Assembly (NCBI GenBank): GCA_021613335.1
Contig: JAJTWR010000458.1
Span: 1,509,001 to 1,573,000 of the forward strand
DNA: 64,000 bases
From: Whitmania pigra
Taxonomy: Eukaryota > Annelida > Clitellata > Hirudinida > Haemopidae
Reading direction: 5' to 3'
Shown here: positions 38,349-64,000 of the stretch, one piece after another
Numbering within the stretch: position 1 is the stretch's first letter
How the letters are laid out: every line of letters starts with the position of its first letter
Program-made: the position numbers and the translations under genes
Notes under the pieces: model-generated
Seen by the model: the letters and a program-made list of their open reading frames with translations, nothing else
Databases searched by the model: none
Told to the model about the DNA's origin: nothing

Positions 38349-41300
38349 TATTATTTTTTATTTATTTTTTTTTTTTTTTTTAATTTTTAATTTTTATTAT
38401 TATTATTATTATTACAAATAAATAAATATCTTTTTTTTTAATCGTTTTTTTATTTAATAATTTCATTACATATTGAATTTGACCTTGAAAGTCAAGATTT
38501 GTTTCTAGGTGAGAAAAAGAATTGAAAAATTATTTCGATTTTATTCACTCGGAATAACTGAATTGATGCCTCAAATTTTAATTTTAACCACCATTTCATT
38601 CGCTTTTAACTTATTAACATTCTAGTCAAAGAAATTCTAACAATTCATAAAAATAATTATAATCAGCTAATAGCCATATCAATTATTGATTAATATTAAT
38701 TATTACTAATCTGAAAGTGAAAAAGAATGCAATTTATGAAATGAATGAGGGGAAAATGAGGAGATATTAGGAAAGGTTTGGAAGAAAGTGAAACAAAATT
38801 TCGGAAATTTAAGTAAATTTGGGAGGAAATGTGGAGACTTTGGAGAAAAGTTGTTAAATTTTGATTGTTTAAAATTTAAACTTTAAATGTCTAAAATCAT
38901 ACGCCACTATTACTCATGAACACTTGCTTCGTTTTAAAATTGTTTGAGGAAACTTATTTTTATGCAATCTGAAAATTAAACAGGATCTTCTATTTTCAAA
39001 TATAATGTAATTTTCAATTATCGTAATTTTAATTAATTTTAAGGATGAAGCGCAGAATTGAGAGGAATTGAAGGTCAAATTCAAAATCAATCGCAACAAG
39101 TAATGTACATTTAATTGATCTGTAAATTATTCTGAGTTATTAATTAGTATTAGATTTATTAGCTAGAAAGTTTCGAACTAAGCCTGTGAAAATTTCCACG
39201 TTTTCTCCTTGCATTGATGGTTTTGAGGCAACTCAGATTTCAAATGGCAGAATTCTCGAATGTAAACTCACAAAAAGTGAACTCCATCTTAATTGCAAGC
39301 TAACTTACTAGTTATTTCAACTAATTATGATTTTTTCCAAAGAAAGCACCGACAAAATAAAACATGAATAATTATTAAAACAGAGATTCACAGATTTATC
39401 CACCAAAAACTTTCCTTGAAGTTGAAGCTCCTCACAACCATTCTAATGGCACGAAACAACTTTGCCACTCCAACAACCCATCTCTCAATCGATCCAATTA
39501 TTCAAGCTTCAGTTATTTTCCAGTTTTTTTTGCTCATCTTCCAACTTGTCCACCCATCCGAGCTCATCTCCAGCGTGCACTTTCCAAGATTCGAATGCGA
39601 ATAGATCGTCGGTGGGAGGAGTTACGTCGATTGGCGTCCAGTAGCGTCCAATGATAAATGGAGCAACGCGAGCATCATTCTCTTATTCGTCAGAAGCCAA
39701 TATTAATAGGTCACCAGGCATGCGTTGTTAGCATCTTTTTTCCATCTCTTTCCTGCCTGGATATTGGCTCGAGAGGTTTTTGGGTTATAAAAGAGTTCGT
39801 TCTTTAGCTCTTTGACTGGAGATGTGACTTACATGTGCAAGTTAACAAGTGTCAAATGTTTTATCATTTTTCTTCCATTCCGATGATGGGTCGGTTTTTG
39901 TTATTTAAATCCTACAAAGTCTTTCAAGTTGGATTATAAGGTAAGTGATTGGATTAATTGAAAACATGTTTTTTTTGTATGAAAGTCAACTTTTACGATT
40001 GGAGAACAAATACATCAGTTGCTGTTTGAACTCAATGACATTATTTTTAATCGTTTTTATCCGCTAAGAAGATCTGCTAATTAGTTACTTGCATTAAAAC
40101 TAAAAATGATATGTCGAAAATATTTTGTTTCATTGAATTTATTTGTCACGATTCTCTCAAAATCAGATGAGATTCACAACTTTATATCACAATTTAAAAT
40201 CAGGTCCTCGACTGAAGTACCCCCTTTGTACAAAGAAGGATGAAACAAGAAATAAATTATGCCAACTTTATTCTTATCTTTGTCCAGAAAATTCGATAAG
40301 ATTTTTAAAATATGTAATCCTTTCCAGAACATGCTCTTGATTACGAAATGGTTTTTAACTTTCGTTTTGTAACGTGTGTTATAGTATTCAAATTATTATT
40401 ATTAAGTTTAAGTTGTCAAATATGGCTTTCTTTTAAGCAATATATTTAGTGCTAAATGATTTCCTACATTTTATTCAACTAATAAAAAAAATAAATAATA
40501 ACATCACTCCAAAAGCTTCAAAATTACTTCATCAGAATCTTGCTAAATAAAGAAAAAGATATCTTCAATAAATTTCTCTAGATTTATGACTTAGTGTCTG
40601 ACACCAAATGTTAACACATTTAAAGCGTTATTAACAAAACGACATCATTCCTAATAATTATAAGTTGTTAAATATGATATGATATTTTATTTATTAAAAG
40701 CGCAATTACTAACTAATAATAGTAAATACCAATATTGTTAATATAATTATTAACGAAAATATTGACAACCGAACCAACTGTGACTCAGTGTAAATGAAGA
40801 GACCATTCATAAAAAAAGTTCCAACTGAAAAACAATTAAATTAGAGAGGTGTGGGCGTATCAACTGAGCGAGATTAAGAGCGAAACGCAGAGTGCAAAGA
40901 CATTTAACTGGTTCTAATATCTATGCAGCTGCACGTGATAAAAACAAGTCACTCCATACGCTGTTTTCCTTCTTTCTGAAAATCTTTAATCAGATATCCA
41001 CAATCACAATCTTTCAATCGCAGCCCATCAAACACAACTTTTCAACCATAACTTTTCAATCACAGTTTCAATCAAAACGTCGACTACACTTTCTCAACCA
41101 GCCTTCAATCACGAATGAATTTAATGTGGTTTTAAGCCCCGACTTGTTTATTTGCAATTATGCCATTCATTTCTTGTGTTCTGACTTTTATTAACTAAAT
41201 TAAATTAAATGATTATCTGATTTTCGGCACATTTCATATTTCCAAGCATTTTGTTCTTTTCATTTATTATTTACTAATATTTTAAAATCTTGTTTGCAAA

Positions 41301-41935
41301 ATATTAATATTAATTGTTCGTTCTCAATCTGTCTCAGTGCTCTAAATGACGAGTTATCAGCTAATAAATTTTAAATTACCTTATTATTAGTTATTCAACT
41401 TAAGCCGAAATCTCAAAATTTTTATTTCATTTTAGAATATTAACAGTTATTAACATTTAACTCCTTTTTAAATTTATTTTTATTTACAATGATGTAATAA
41501 AAATTGTACAATTTAAGAGAGCATTGATTATAAACCCGAATAAATTCATCACTTCAAATTTTTTAGCAAATCTAAAACACGAGGGATGTCTGAAGGTCGA
41601 TAGAGACCATCCAAGGCTAAATTTTTTGAATCCGTCTTTTAAAACCGCTGTTTGCTTTTCCTTTTCCAAATCGACACAACTTGGGCTTGCAGTGGATGCT
41701 CGGAATAGGGGTCCACCATTTCTATAGGAGGCCTTGAAAACAATAGTACAATTAACCGATAGAATATAAATATACTAATAAATATTTCACAATTGTTTCA
41801 AATTCTAAACAGAATAAAAATGGAACAATTCACTGCAATTCACAATTCTCCAAGTTGTTTTGAAAGTAACCGTCGACCGTTCTCTACCTGTTCATCTACC
41901 TGTTGATTGTCAATCTCAGTTGTCTCCACCTGGAA
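37150..41935. other. Intergenic DNA upstream of the nuclear receptor
   Basis: It contains (TTA)n and poly-T runs at 38320-38440, a sequence at about 37970-38030 weakly related to the dispersed repeat at 13.9, 14.5 and 54.1 kb, and a GC-richer block with GTCCAATGATAAATGG at about 39645. No coding exon was recognised. Non-coding 5' exons of the receptor gene may lie here. Confidence 0.4.
39786..39793 (+). promoter_or_regulatory. Candidate TATA box upstream of the nuclear receptor
   Basis: TATAAAAG, preceded by a GC-richer CCAAT-bearing segment about 140 bp upstream and followed about 28 bp later by a pyrimidine-rich TTCTTTAGCTC that could hold an initiator. It is on the strand of the receptor gene, about 2.1 kb before its first coding exon. 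Sequence match only. Confidence 0.25.
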
Positions 41936-55797
<13,862 letters not shown>

Positions 55798-57902
55798 TCT
55801 TATTTTTCTGCTCCAGATTCAAATTTTACAAGTAATTTTTTTATAGGGTTTCTCTTTTGAATTTGTCTAATTTAAATACTTTTCAGAACATGCTTAATCA
55901 TTTCTGAAAGAAAATGGGTATGACGTTAAAATATTTATTCCAGACCAGCGTACGCAGGTTGAAGATGCTTAAGAAACCAGAGCTACTATTGAAAGTTTAT
56001 TTACATAAATAAGTCAAATATTACTGAAAACTAAACTATAATTACATAATTATAAGTTACAACGATTATTTGTGCCAAGAAAGATCTTCGTTGAAGTTGT
56101 GTTTTGACTTGAGACGATAATCACATAAGTTGGTTATTGCATAATACATTTAATTGCTATCTTATTATAAATATATTATCAGATTACATAATTAAAACCT
56201 AGTATTGCTTGTTATTGTTATTTTTATTAACTCCTAACGTAATCGACATTGAATTATTTTGTGAATATTTGATGGTCATCAATGACAGATGTGGTTGTTT
56301 CTAGAGCGATTATGTGATTATTATTGTTATTGCTGTTATTGTTATTATTATTGTTATTGCTGTTATTGCTGTTATTGGTATTATTATTATTATTATTGTT
56401 ATTGCTGTTATTGTTATTATTATTGTTTTTGTTGTTATTGTTATTGCTGTTATTGCTATTATTATTTTATTGCTGTTATATAATTACATTTAACATTATT
56501 AAATTAATAATAGTTACAAGATTTCATCCAGGATGAAATATATTTCAACAAGTTGTGTCATCTCATAATTCTTCGTCATTTTAAAATATTTAAAGACAGC
56601 TATATTTTCTACTCTTTATTTTTGCTTAGAAATTTCTACGAAAACATCTTGCAGTTTCTATAATCTCAGTATTTCGTTCGAAATTAATACAAATCTTGTT
56701 GTACATATTTTGAAGAATTTTATTTATCATCTCTTATTGATGACGACGTTGTTGCTACAGTTGTGTCGTATTTCGTGGCATTTGTGATCGCTTGCTCTCC
56801 TTTTTGAAAACTTTTGCACCTAAAACAAATTAAATGGTGAAAACGATTCTAGTCTTCTACATTTTTAGATTTCTTTGTCATCATTTCATAGGCTAATCTC
56901 GTGTTTCTTCGACAGGCCGTTGGGCATATTTTTGAACTCTATTGATAAAGGTCTTCGCAATTTAGATGTAATTAAACAGAATAATGCAACATTTCAAGTA
57001 ATTCATTTGATTAATATGTAATATGTAGTATCATTGTTTTGGTGTTATTGGACATTACTACGGTAAGGTTTACAGGTTTCTTCTTCTGAAAATTCCATTT
57101 TAACAAGGTTGTTCAAAATAAAATCTGTTTCAAAATCTGAGCTTTGAACCCCTATTAATCGAAAAGTACATTCCATTTTAAGAACAAAATTATTGCATCT
57201 GTCCTAATTGAAAATCCTAATTTATTAATTAGTCTAAGCTAAAATATGCATGAATATATCGCCGATATGCGAAGATTTGTTCACTAGAGGTGTTTTGGTG
57301 CTAGATTCTTCCTAAATAGCGGTAAGGCAAAATCTGAAATAAATAAGACTCTCGTTATGTTCTATTTGAACTATTACCTCAGCAAAATACGTAATATGAT
57401 TAGTCATGCTTAGATAACATTCATAATATGTGTAATTTTATGAATGTACAATATTGTTAAAATAAATCTTAAGTTAAGTTTAAATTAAGTTGCAGTTTAC
57501 ATGTTCTAAATTTATATTGATAAATATTGTGCAATTAATGTTTTTTTAATGTCAGAATTATTTTTATTCTCTTTTTAAAAAATTACATATTCAATGTCAT
57601 TACGTTTTTCAATATCAATGTTGGTTTAAGCAATAACAAGGAGCCATATTCAAACTTTTACACGCGTACTTAAAAGTGGGTGGGGATTTAAAGGGTGACC
57701 TTATTCGAAATTAATAGTTTGGCTGGTACTTATGACCCTTTAACTTTATAGTGAACGTAAACCAATTGCAGAGTTCAAATGTCAAGTTTATCTCCGTACG
57801 TTTCATGAATTCACGATAAATTGGGGACAATGCTACTCTAGGGAACGATTAATAAAAGATAATTATCTAATTTTATTCAGGGTAACAATTTTAGCGAGAA
57901 AA
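55798..57902. other. Interval between receptor and PRC1 genes
   Basis: AT-rich DNA with an imperfect (TTATTG)/(TTATTGC) array at about 56318-56480. It carries the receptor 3' UTR and the PRC1 promoter region. No further coding sequence was recognised. Confidence 0.5.
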
Positions 57903-60900
57903 ATGAAGGACGTTAATGGAACTATTTGTAAACTCGAAACTATAATCGTGGAAAAAATTTACTTTCAAATAGAACAGCTAAGCCACATGTGGAACGAGGT
58001 TGGTATTTTTGAGAACTCATTGGAAGACAAATGCCACACGATTGCAGACCAAGTGATGACTTTTATGGAAGATTTGGTAGAGGATGAAGAAAACCTCATT
58101 AGAGGTCTTAAAGCAGGAACTGATACATTGATTTTAAAGATTATCTCATTATCCCAGGATTTAGACATGTCATTTGATGAGGTATGCATCCTGAGTTTTA
58201 AAGTCATTAATAGTTGAAATTGGCTAGAGTCATTAATAGGATGCACACATTTCAGTTTAACTGTTTACTACTTAATTATTTATTATTTTAATTGTTACAT
58301 TTCTCTTTTCCACATTGTAATTTCTCCCTACATTGTCCCTTGTAAATTGTCCCATTGTAAAATTACAAGCCCGATGAAAGGATGACCATTTTGGAGAAAA
58401 AGAGGGTTTTGACAAAGTTACATGCACACCTTGAAGAGGAAAAGTCTGCTCGAATAAAGATTTGGAATGAACTTCAGAAGGAGATCAAGGAAAGCAACAT
58501 TTTGATGAAGGCACCTAATCTAAGGTTTGCATCCTCTTCCACTGTACCATGTTTGAGCGACATCGAAGTTCTTCATATGCAAGCTGATGATGTCAAATGG
58601 GAGTTGGTGAGTTGTTTCTGAAAATAACCATAAAAAATCTTTGATTTGAGTTCAAGGTTGTAGGTTAAGTTTATAACAAAGGAATGTTATTTACAGTCGT
58701 GAATTTGAGAGCTTGTCTCCATGTAACTGATGTGAGCATATCTAATATAATTATATACTTTTAAGGTTCTTCATTAATATCTTATGTTATATATTATATT
58801 ATGTTATATCAAATGTTTAGCTTTAAATAAATTAAGCTTTTAAACATTTTGATATCGAATGTTGGGATAAATTATAAAATGATTATTTAATTGTGCATGC
58901 AATTTGTTTGATAATTAGAAATGCGTTAATACCCAAAGGTAAAAGAATAATCATGTCAATTTATTTTTTAAGACTCATTCAATTGAAATATTTCTCTTCT
59001 AGCATAAAAGAAAAAAACAAATGCACGAATTGAAGCAGACGATAAAACGACTCGTTGGTGAATTGGATCACAAGGTGGATCAGCAGGATAGGATTTACCT
59101 CTCGGATGAAGTGGGGGACCTTCTCTATTCGAACGAGAACTTGAAACATCACAAGACGTTCGTTGCCAAGGTGAGCTTTCCATAAATTTTTCACAACACC
59201 ATTTGAATGCCCTCATGGAGATTTGTTTCTAAATTGTTAAATTGTGATTGTTAGCTGGAGAAAATCAAAAAGCTAAACTTATCGAAGATTGCTTCGTACA
59301 AGGAAGAGTTGAAAAAGTCATTTGAATTTAAACTGGAAGGTGAAGGGACATTTAGGGAGGAGGATTTTGGTTATTTCTGCCCTGCAAGTGGTGATTTGGT
59401 GAAAGCTGTACGACCTTGTTGTAACCTAATTATGAAATGCAATCGGTTGATTCGTTGAATTTTGTGGCAGTTGAAAGAACAAGTTCTGAGGAGGAAGCAG
59501 ACGATCGAATCCACGATCCGCAGCAAACAAACGGAATTGAGACAGTGGTGGGAGAAGTGTCAGGTCAGTTGTGGGCACGTAGATGAAAAGAAAGATTTAC
59601 TTAATGGTGAGTTTTAAAGCTGCTAAAGTTATTATTTAAATGTCATTTTTATAATTCATTTGATTGCATCTTTTCAGGAGATTTAGATAAAGTGGACTGC
59701 AGTGCATTGAAGGAAGAACTTTTGGTGATGGAAAGTTATTACAACAACAACAAGGAGATCCTTGACCTCCACAAAACATTCAGAGACACTTTTAACGACC
59801 TTTCCGAAGCAGAGGTATTTATTTTTGTCATGTTGCTCGATTCCATTTGATGCATCCACCTGTTTGTTTTTTATTAATTACATTTTAAACAGAGAAAGTG
59901 CATCAATGCCAGCAGACGTTTAAACAACATGGGATCCACAAAAGAAGACAAACCCAGAAACAAACTCCTGAGAGATGTTGCAAAGGTAATTTGAGTTATT
60001 TGATGTTAGCTTCACTGTCAAATATTATTTACGAAAATAATTTATAATAATAATTATAATCCATATTTATAATAATTCTTATTATTACAATCCATATTTA
60101 TGAACTTTCAAGATCAAACAGAAGTTGACCTCTAAGGTGGAGCATTACGAAAACACAACAGGAACAAAGTTCTTATTTAAAGGCTTGCATCTTTCAGAGT
60201 ACTTGGAACAAATGGAAAATCAGCTGCAGTTAAACAGGGAGGCTTGGAAGGTTAGTTAATTAAGTAGTAAGGTTTATTTAATTTTTAATAAGTTGATAAG
60301 GATTAATTACTTTTTCATAAACTAACAATCATGTGACAAAAAGAATTTTTCTCATGAATATCTTTTTTTTCAGGTTGATGGAGTCACTCCATCCTCCTCG
60401 AGACACAGCTGTTGTGGAAACCACATACTCAGAACTCCAACATCCCAGAAAAAAGAAGAACACTTTAAAAACTGCAGGAAAAGTGCAAACAGGCTGTCGA
60501 ACAGGCAGGTAAGTCGAGGCTGATTTTGGACAGTTACTTGTCAAATGAGCTTCTTTTGATTGTGACATTCAGCACATTCATTTGTTTTGTTTCAAAGCAA
60601 ACTCCACAAGACCCAAATCATATTGCAGCATTAAAGAAAGATAGTCAAAGCTCGAATAATGTAAGCAATTTGAATTGAATGTAAAATATTCTCAGTACAT
60701 TTGTGATACTAATGCTGTGATATTGTATTACCAGCTTTTAGTTTTTTTTCATTTATGTCGCCAAATTTTTGTATTTTAAATCATCTCACAAATTTCAAAG
60801 AATATTATTCAGAAGCATGAATAAATTTGGTTTTACTTTTTTTTAAAGGGAGGAAAATATGGAACTGATGCAAAGCCTCCCAGACCTGGAACTGTTGTAA

Positions 60901-61618
60901 GGAGGTCTGCACAGTCCAACCAAGCTGTACCCAGGAGTGCCAGAACAAAAACATGTCGTCCAACTTCGGTCAATAAAGCTGCGGATGTAAGTTGTCAAGT
61001 GCTTGTGACGATGTATTTGACTATTTAATTTATTTCTTCATATAGTAAAGTGATTGTCTGTCTATTTGACATTATTAACAATGTATGTTTTTAACAATGT
61101 ATGTCCTTTGGATGGTTTGATGCAAAATCCAAATCACAATGTATCTGTTCATTGTACATTGAACATATTTTGTGAATTAATTCAGCTAATCGAGAATTTA
61201 ACTTGGAATTTTTACTTTAAAGTTATTAAAAGTGAATAGGAAGCACATCTTTTACTTAAAAATAATGTTTATTAATTCTAAATCATTTTTTAAACATCGT
61301 CATTTTTATACAGACCAGAATTGAGGTATCTGAAATAGAAAATTTAGATGAGAATTTTCTTAATGCTACTGCCAGCTACGAAGAATTCTATGTGAGTTTC
61401 ATCATTATTTTCATTAGACATGTAGTAACCATGTAATGTATGAATGTAAACTTACATATATGACAAAGATTAACTTTTTAAACACTTTTTCTTAATTTTA
61501 AATTAAGACAAACCTCGCCTCCAACACCTCGATCATATCTAGCAGCATTCTCGAGAATCCTAACTCTCCAAAAAAGCAGAGGAAAAGACAGTTTTTAATG
61601 CCATCACTTTACTCCTAA
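57903..61618 (+). CDS. PRC1: Protein regulator of cytokinesis 1 (PRC1/Ase1/MAP65 family)
   Basis: Complete, 13 exons: 57903-58181, 58370-58606, 59003-59170, 59255-59407, 59471-59606, 59678-59814, 59893-59985, 60113-60250, 60374-60508, 60598-60660, 60849-60986, 61314-61391, 61508-61618; 1866 nt, 621 residues, almost the length of human PRC1 (620). The N-terminal two thirds is coiled coil (IEQLSHMWNEVGIFENSLED at the start) leading to the spectrin-like microtubule-binding region: ELRQWWEKCQ, ELLVMESYYNNNKEILDLH, then a basic segment. The C-terminal third is Lys/Arg/Ser/Pro-rich and disordered (RTPTSQKK, PNSPKKQRKR), with TP and SP sites of the kind mitotic kinases use. ATASYEEFY parallels the YSEFA motif near the human C-terminus. 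Known role: bundling antiparallel microtubules in the central spindle during anaphase and cytokinesis. Confidence 0.92.
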
Positions 61619-62917
61619 GGTCCCACAGCTTCCTTTGTGCGGTCGAATCGCGTTTTGGGGAAGACATCACAATTTGTTTTCTACATATCATCAATGGTAT
61701 CGGCTACCAGCTGTATTTATCTAAATTCAATTTTTGTGAATTTGTTGGCAATGTGATTCATTCATTATAAACCGCTGTGTTCATTCTTTTGAATGCTTGT
61801 GATAGATGTCCCATGGAGTATTTATTTATAAATTGCATTTATTTATGCACTGCTCTTTATGACATTTGTGACCGTCACGATTTATTTTATGCTGTTGCAT
61901 TGGTCGTGTTCGAATGTCTGGAATCATGTTTGAAAATCATTAAAGCTTTCATCCAGTTAATAACATCTCAACTAATCCTTATCCAGTGTGTTGTAGTTTA
62001 GCTGTTTGTTACCATGACAATCCAATAAGGTACAAGTTGGCTGCTATCAGCTGAACAGTTGCACGTATCTGATAACATTTAAAAAGTATGTTCTGAGTAT
62101 TTTATCTGTGATTTTTTTAATTATCCAAATATTGACTTGAATTTCTGCTTATCCACATATTATCGACTATTTCGAAAATTAAAAGAAAAATGATTTAAAC
62201 AACCGAAGTTTGTATCCAATGATTTTCGTCAATAAAAGCATTAAGGCTGCAGATCGTTCTTTTTTTAAATTGTAATTGGTCGAACGATCAACTATTTCAA
62301 CCGTAGTTAAGGTGCTTTTAATCGCATCATCTTATTACACAATTAATTTACCAAAACATTTAAATTTTTCAAAAAAATTTTATTTGCTGTAATGCGTATG
62401 GCTTATCGCTATTCCGTCCATGGCAATCCATTTAGCTAAGCTAAATTAAATAACCTTACTGATTGCATCAAGTTTGCACTGCTCTAATGGTTTTGATGTT
62501 TCTTTCACATGAATTTAAACATAAATATAAATGGCTATTCCTTATTCGTTCTATTCATTTACATAATGGAATGCCTGAAAGATAATCTAAAACGAAAGCG
62601 CAAAATCGTTTGGCTATTCTAGCTTTTAATCGCTATTTCGGAGATCACCTTTACTCAAGCCATTGTCCCAAATTCTAGATTTATTAGGATTTCATAATTC
62701 CCTGCGCAGGGATTCCCGATGGCTTTTGACAATGTTTTGAGTTTGTTGCACGGAGTGCATAAATAAGTTATGGCAGCTTGTCTCCAAGAAATTGTACTTA
62801 GGTTTTAAGATAATTTGATGACATTAGCCAAAAGTTGAGATTGCAGAATTTATTGAAATTCAAACGAATTACGTTATGAATAACAAGTTAATTAATTCAT
62901 TGGAATGTCTTGTTCAG
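61619..62917. other. Convergent 3' intergenic region
   Basis: The PRC1 3' UTR region (AATAAA at about 62231) and the 3' flank of the fibrinogen-related gene. The plus-strand ORFs at 61777-62001 and 62876-63445 have no supporting features; the latter is a shadow of the minus-strand gene. Confidence 0.5.
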
Positions 62918-64000
62918 TTATTCATAATCTTCTTCTTCTTCTTCTACTGGAGGAACGTAAGCCGGTGGTGCTGGAGGGGCATAGGCCGGTGGTGCTGGAG
63001 TTGGATAGGGGGGAGGAGCTCCTTTCTGAGGCTTTTGCTTGTAAAGATCCGGCTTTTCTTTTGGCTTATATGGTGGGGCGTATGGTTTGCTTGGTGGCTT
63101 TACAGGATAGTGCTTCTGAATTTCGACATCGTCAACTGTTGGCAGACGTTGGACCAAAATTCGAGCCTTCACCAGGTACTGATCAGGAGCCAGAGATTTT
63201 ATTTCAAAGTATCTCTTGTAGTCTCCAAACAGGTTGACATTGTCGTAGCAGGAGTCGTACCACCAACCTCCGAGATGAACCTGAAATTACATAATTGGTA
63301 TCATAATTTAGTCACGTCTCTCCAATATTTAAACGGATATAAACTTTGGCGCAGTTGCTGTAGAAACTCTGGTCGTTATCGTGGTCGTATGTTGAGAAGG
63401 GCAGACCCTCGTTCTTGTCTGATTGGTTGTGACTGGTGTACATAGCGTAGTTGCGACCCTCCGAGGCAAGGAGCAGTTTTGGCATTTCAATGTCAAACTT
63501 CTTACCGGCTAGAAAAAAATATCATTTTTAAAATAACTCCATTCAAGTCAGACATTTCATGCGACTTATCTGACCTTTGGTGACAACCTCAGCAGCGCCG
63601 TAGTAATTTCCAGCTTTTGTCAAGCAATGCGCGTACTCGTTTCCAATGTAGAAGTCCTTTGCCGTGTTGCCAAAGCCAGCTTTGAATTCATTCCAGTTCT
63701 TGTTGAAGCTGAAGTCCGGACTTTCACGGTTAAAAACGACGAAGAAGCTGTTGACGCAAGAACCCTGAATGGCGCCGCAGCCTGGTACTTTCAGAGTGTA
63801 TTCCTTCGCAGGTTCAAATATGTCTGGAAAGAAATATTATATAATTTAAATGACAGTGAATAAGAAATATAATACAAAATAATAATAAAATAAATAAATA
63901 ATAATTACTACTTTATTGTAATATGTCATATGAAATTACCAGCATTACAAGCAAATACAGAAGATACTAAAAACTGAATAACAATCTTACGTCTGGGTGT
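62918..64000 (-). CDS. Fibrinogen-related domain protein, C-terminal part
   Basis: Exons (minus): 63823-63575, 63508-63345, 63280-62918 (stop 62918), in phase; the gene continues beyond the right edge. The fibrinogen C-terminal domain is clear: FNRESPDFSFNKNWNEFKAG, GNEYAHCLTKAGNYYG, calcium-site-like PFSTYDHDNDQ, SFYSNC and GGWWYDSCYDNVNLFGDYK. After the domain comes an unusual tail of about 80 residues with PPSKPYAPPYKPKEKP-type Pro/Tyr/Lys repeats, PAPPAYAPPAPPAYVPP, and a terminal acidic EEEEEDYE. Fibrinogen-related proteins are normally secreted and bind carbohydrates or matrix; the N-terminus that would show a signal peptide is outside the window. Confidence 0.88.

Noticed and set aside
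62876..63445. Plus-strand 189-codon ORF
   Set aside because: Shadow of the fibrinogen-related protein exons on the minus strand, which have clear family motifs and splice sites.

Overview
This window is nuclear DNA from an animal. It is AT-rich and intron-dense, its exons are mostly under 400 bases with GT-AG (sometimes GC-AG) borders, and trinucleotide microsatellites are everywhere. The gene families present (ADAM, PRMT7, Aurora kinase, NR1-type nuclear receptor, PRC1, fibrinogen-related protein) are those of a bilaterian. The style resembles an invertebrate such as an annelid or other lophotrochozoan, but that placement is inference only. All gene models below were built by hand from splice signals, reading phase and family motifs; no alignment was run.

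Layout. (1) Bases 1-11867, minus strand: a transmembrane ADAM (prodomain, metalloprotease-like, disintegrin, cysteine-rich, EGF, TM, cytoplasmic tail). The C-terminus runs off the left edge and the signal-peptide exon is unresolved (candidate near 14.95 kb). Its active-site Glu is replaced by Met, so it is probably a dead protease. A 5'-truncated non-LTR retrotransposon (12.4-13.45 kb) and degenerate repeats lie at its 5' side. (2) 16431-21270, plus: a multi-C2H2 zinc-finger protein with an AT-hook-like motif. (3) 21598-26046, minus: a complete 12-exon PRMT7, convergent with the zinc-finger gene. (4) 26.0-29.2 kb: intergenic, with an unrecognised ORF and a small hAT-type element with a perfect 8-bp target-site duplication. 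(5) 29209-30784, plus: a complete 8-exon Aurora kinase. (6) 30.8-41.9 kb: no convincing gene; long (TAA)n, (CAT)n and (CGTCAT)n arrays. (7) 41936-55797, plus: a complete 11-exon nuclear receptor of the NR1 (E75/Rev-erb/E78-like) type with a very long hinge. A second non-autonomous hAT element with a perfect 8-bp duplication sits in one of its introns. (8) 57903-61618, plus: a complete 13-exon PRC1/Ase1/MAP65 protein. (9) 62918-64000, minus: the C-terminal part of a fibrinogen-related protein, running off the right edge.

The genes are not an operon. Two of them, Aurora kinase and PRC1, act together in mitosis and cytokinesis in animals generally. The most interesting points are the Glu-to-Met ADAM with His/Asp-rich coding microsatellite insertions, an in-frame poly-His-coding (CAT)n array abutting the splice acceptor inside the receptor's DNA-binding domain, three GC-AG introns, an Aurora kinase with mixed A/B signatures, and two intact-ended hAT insertions.
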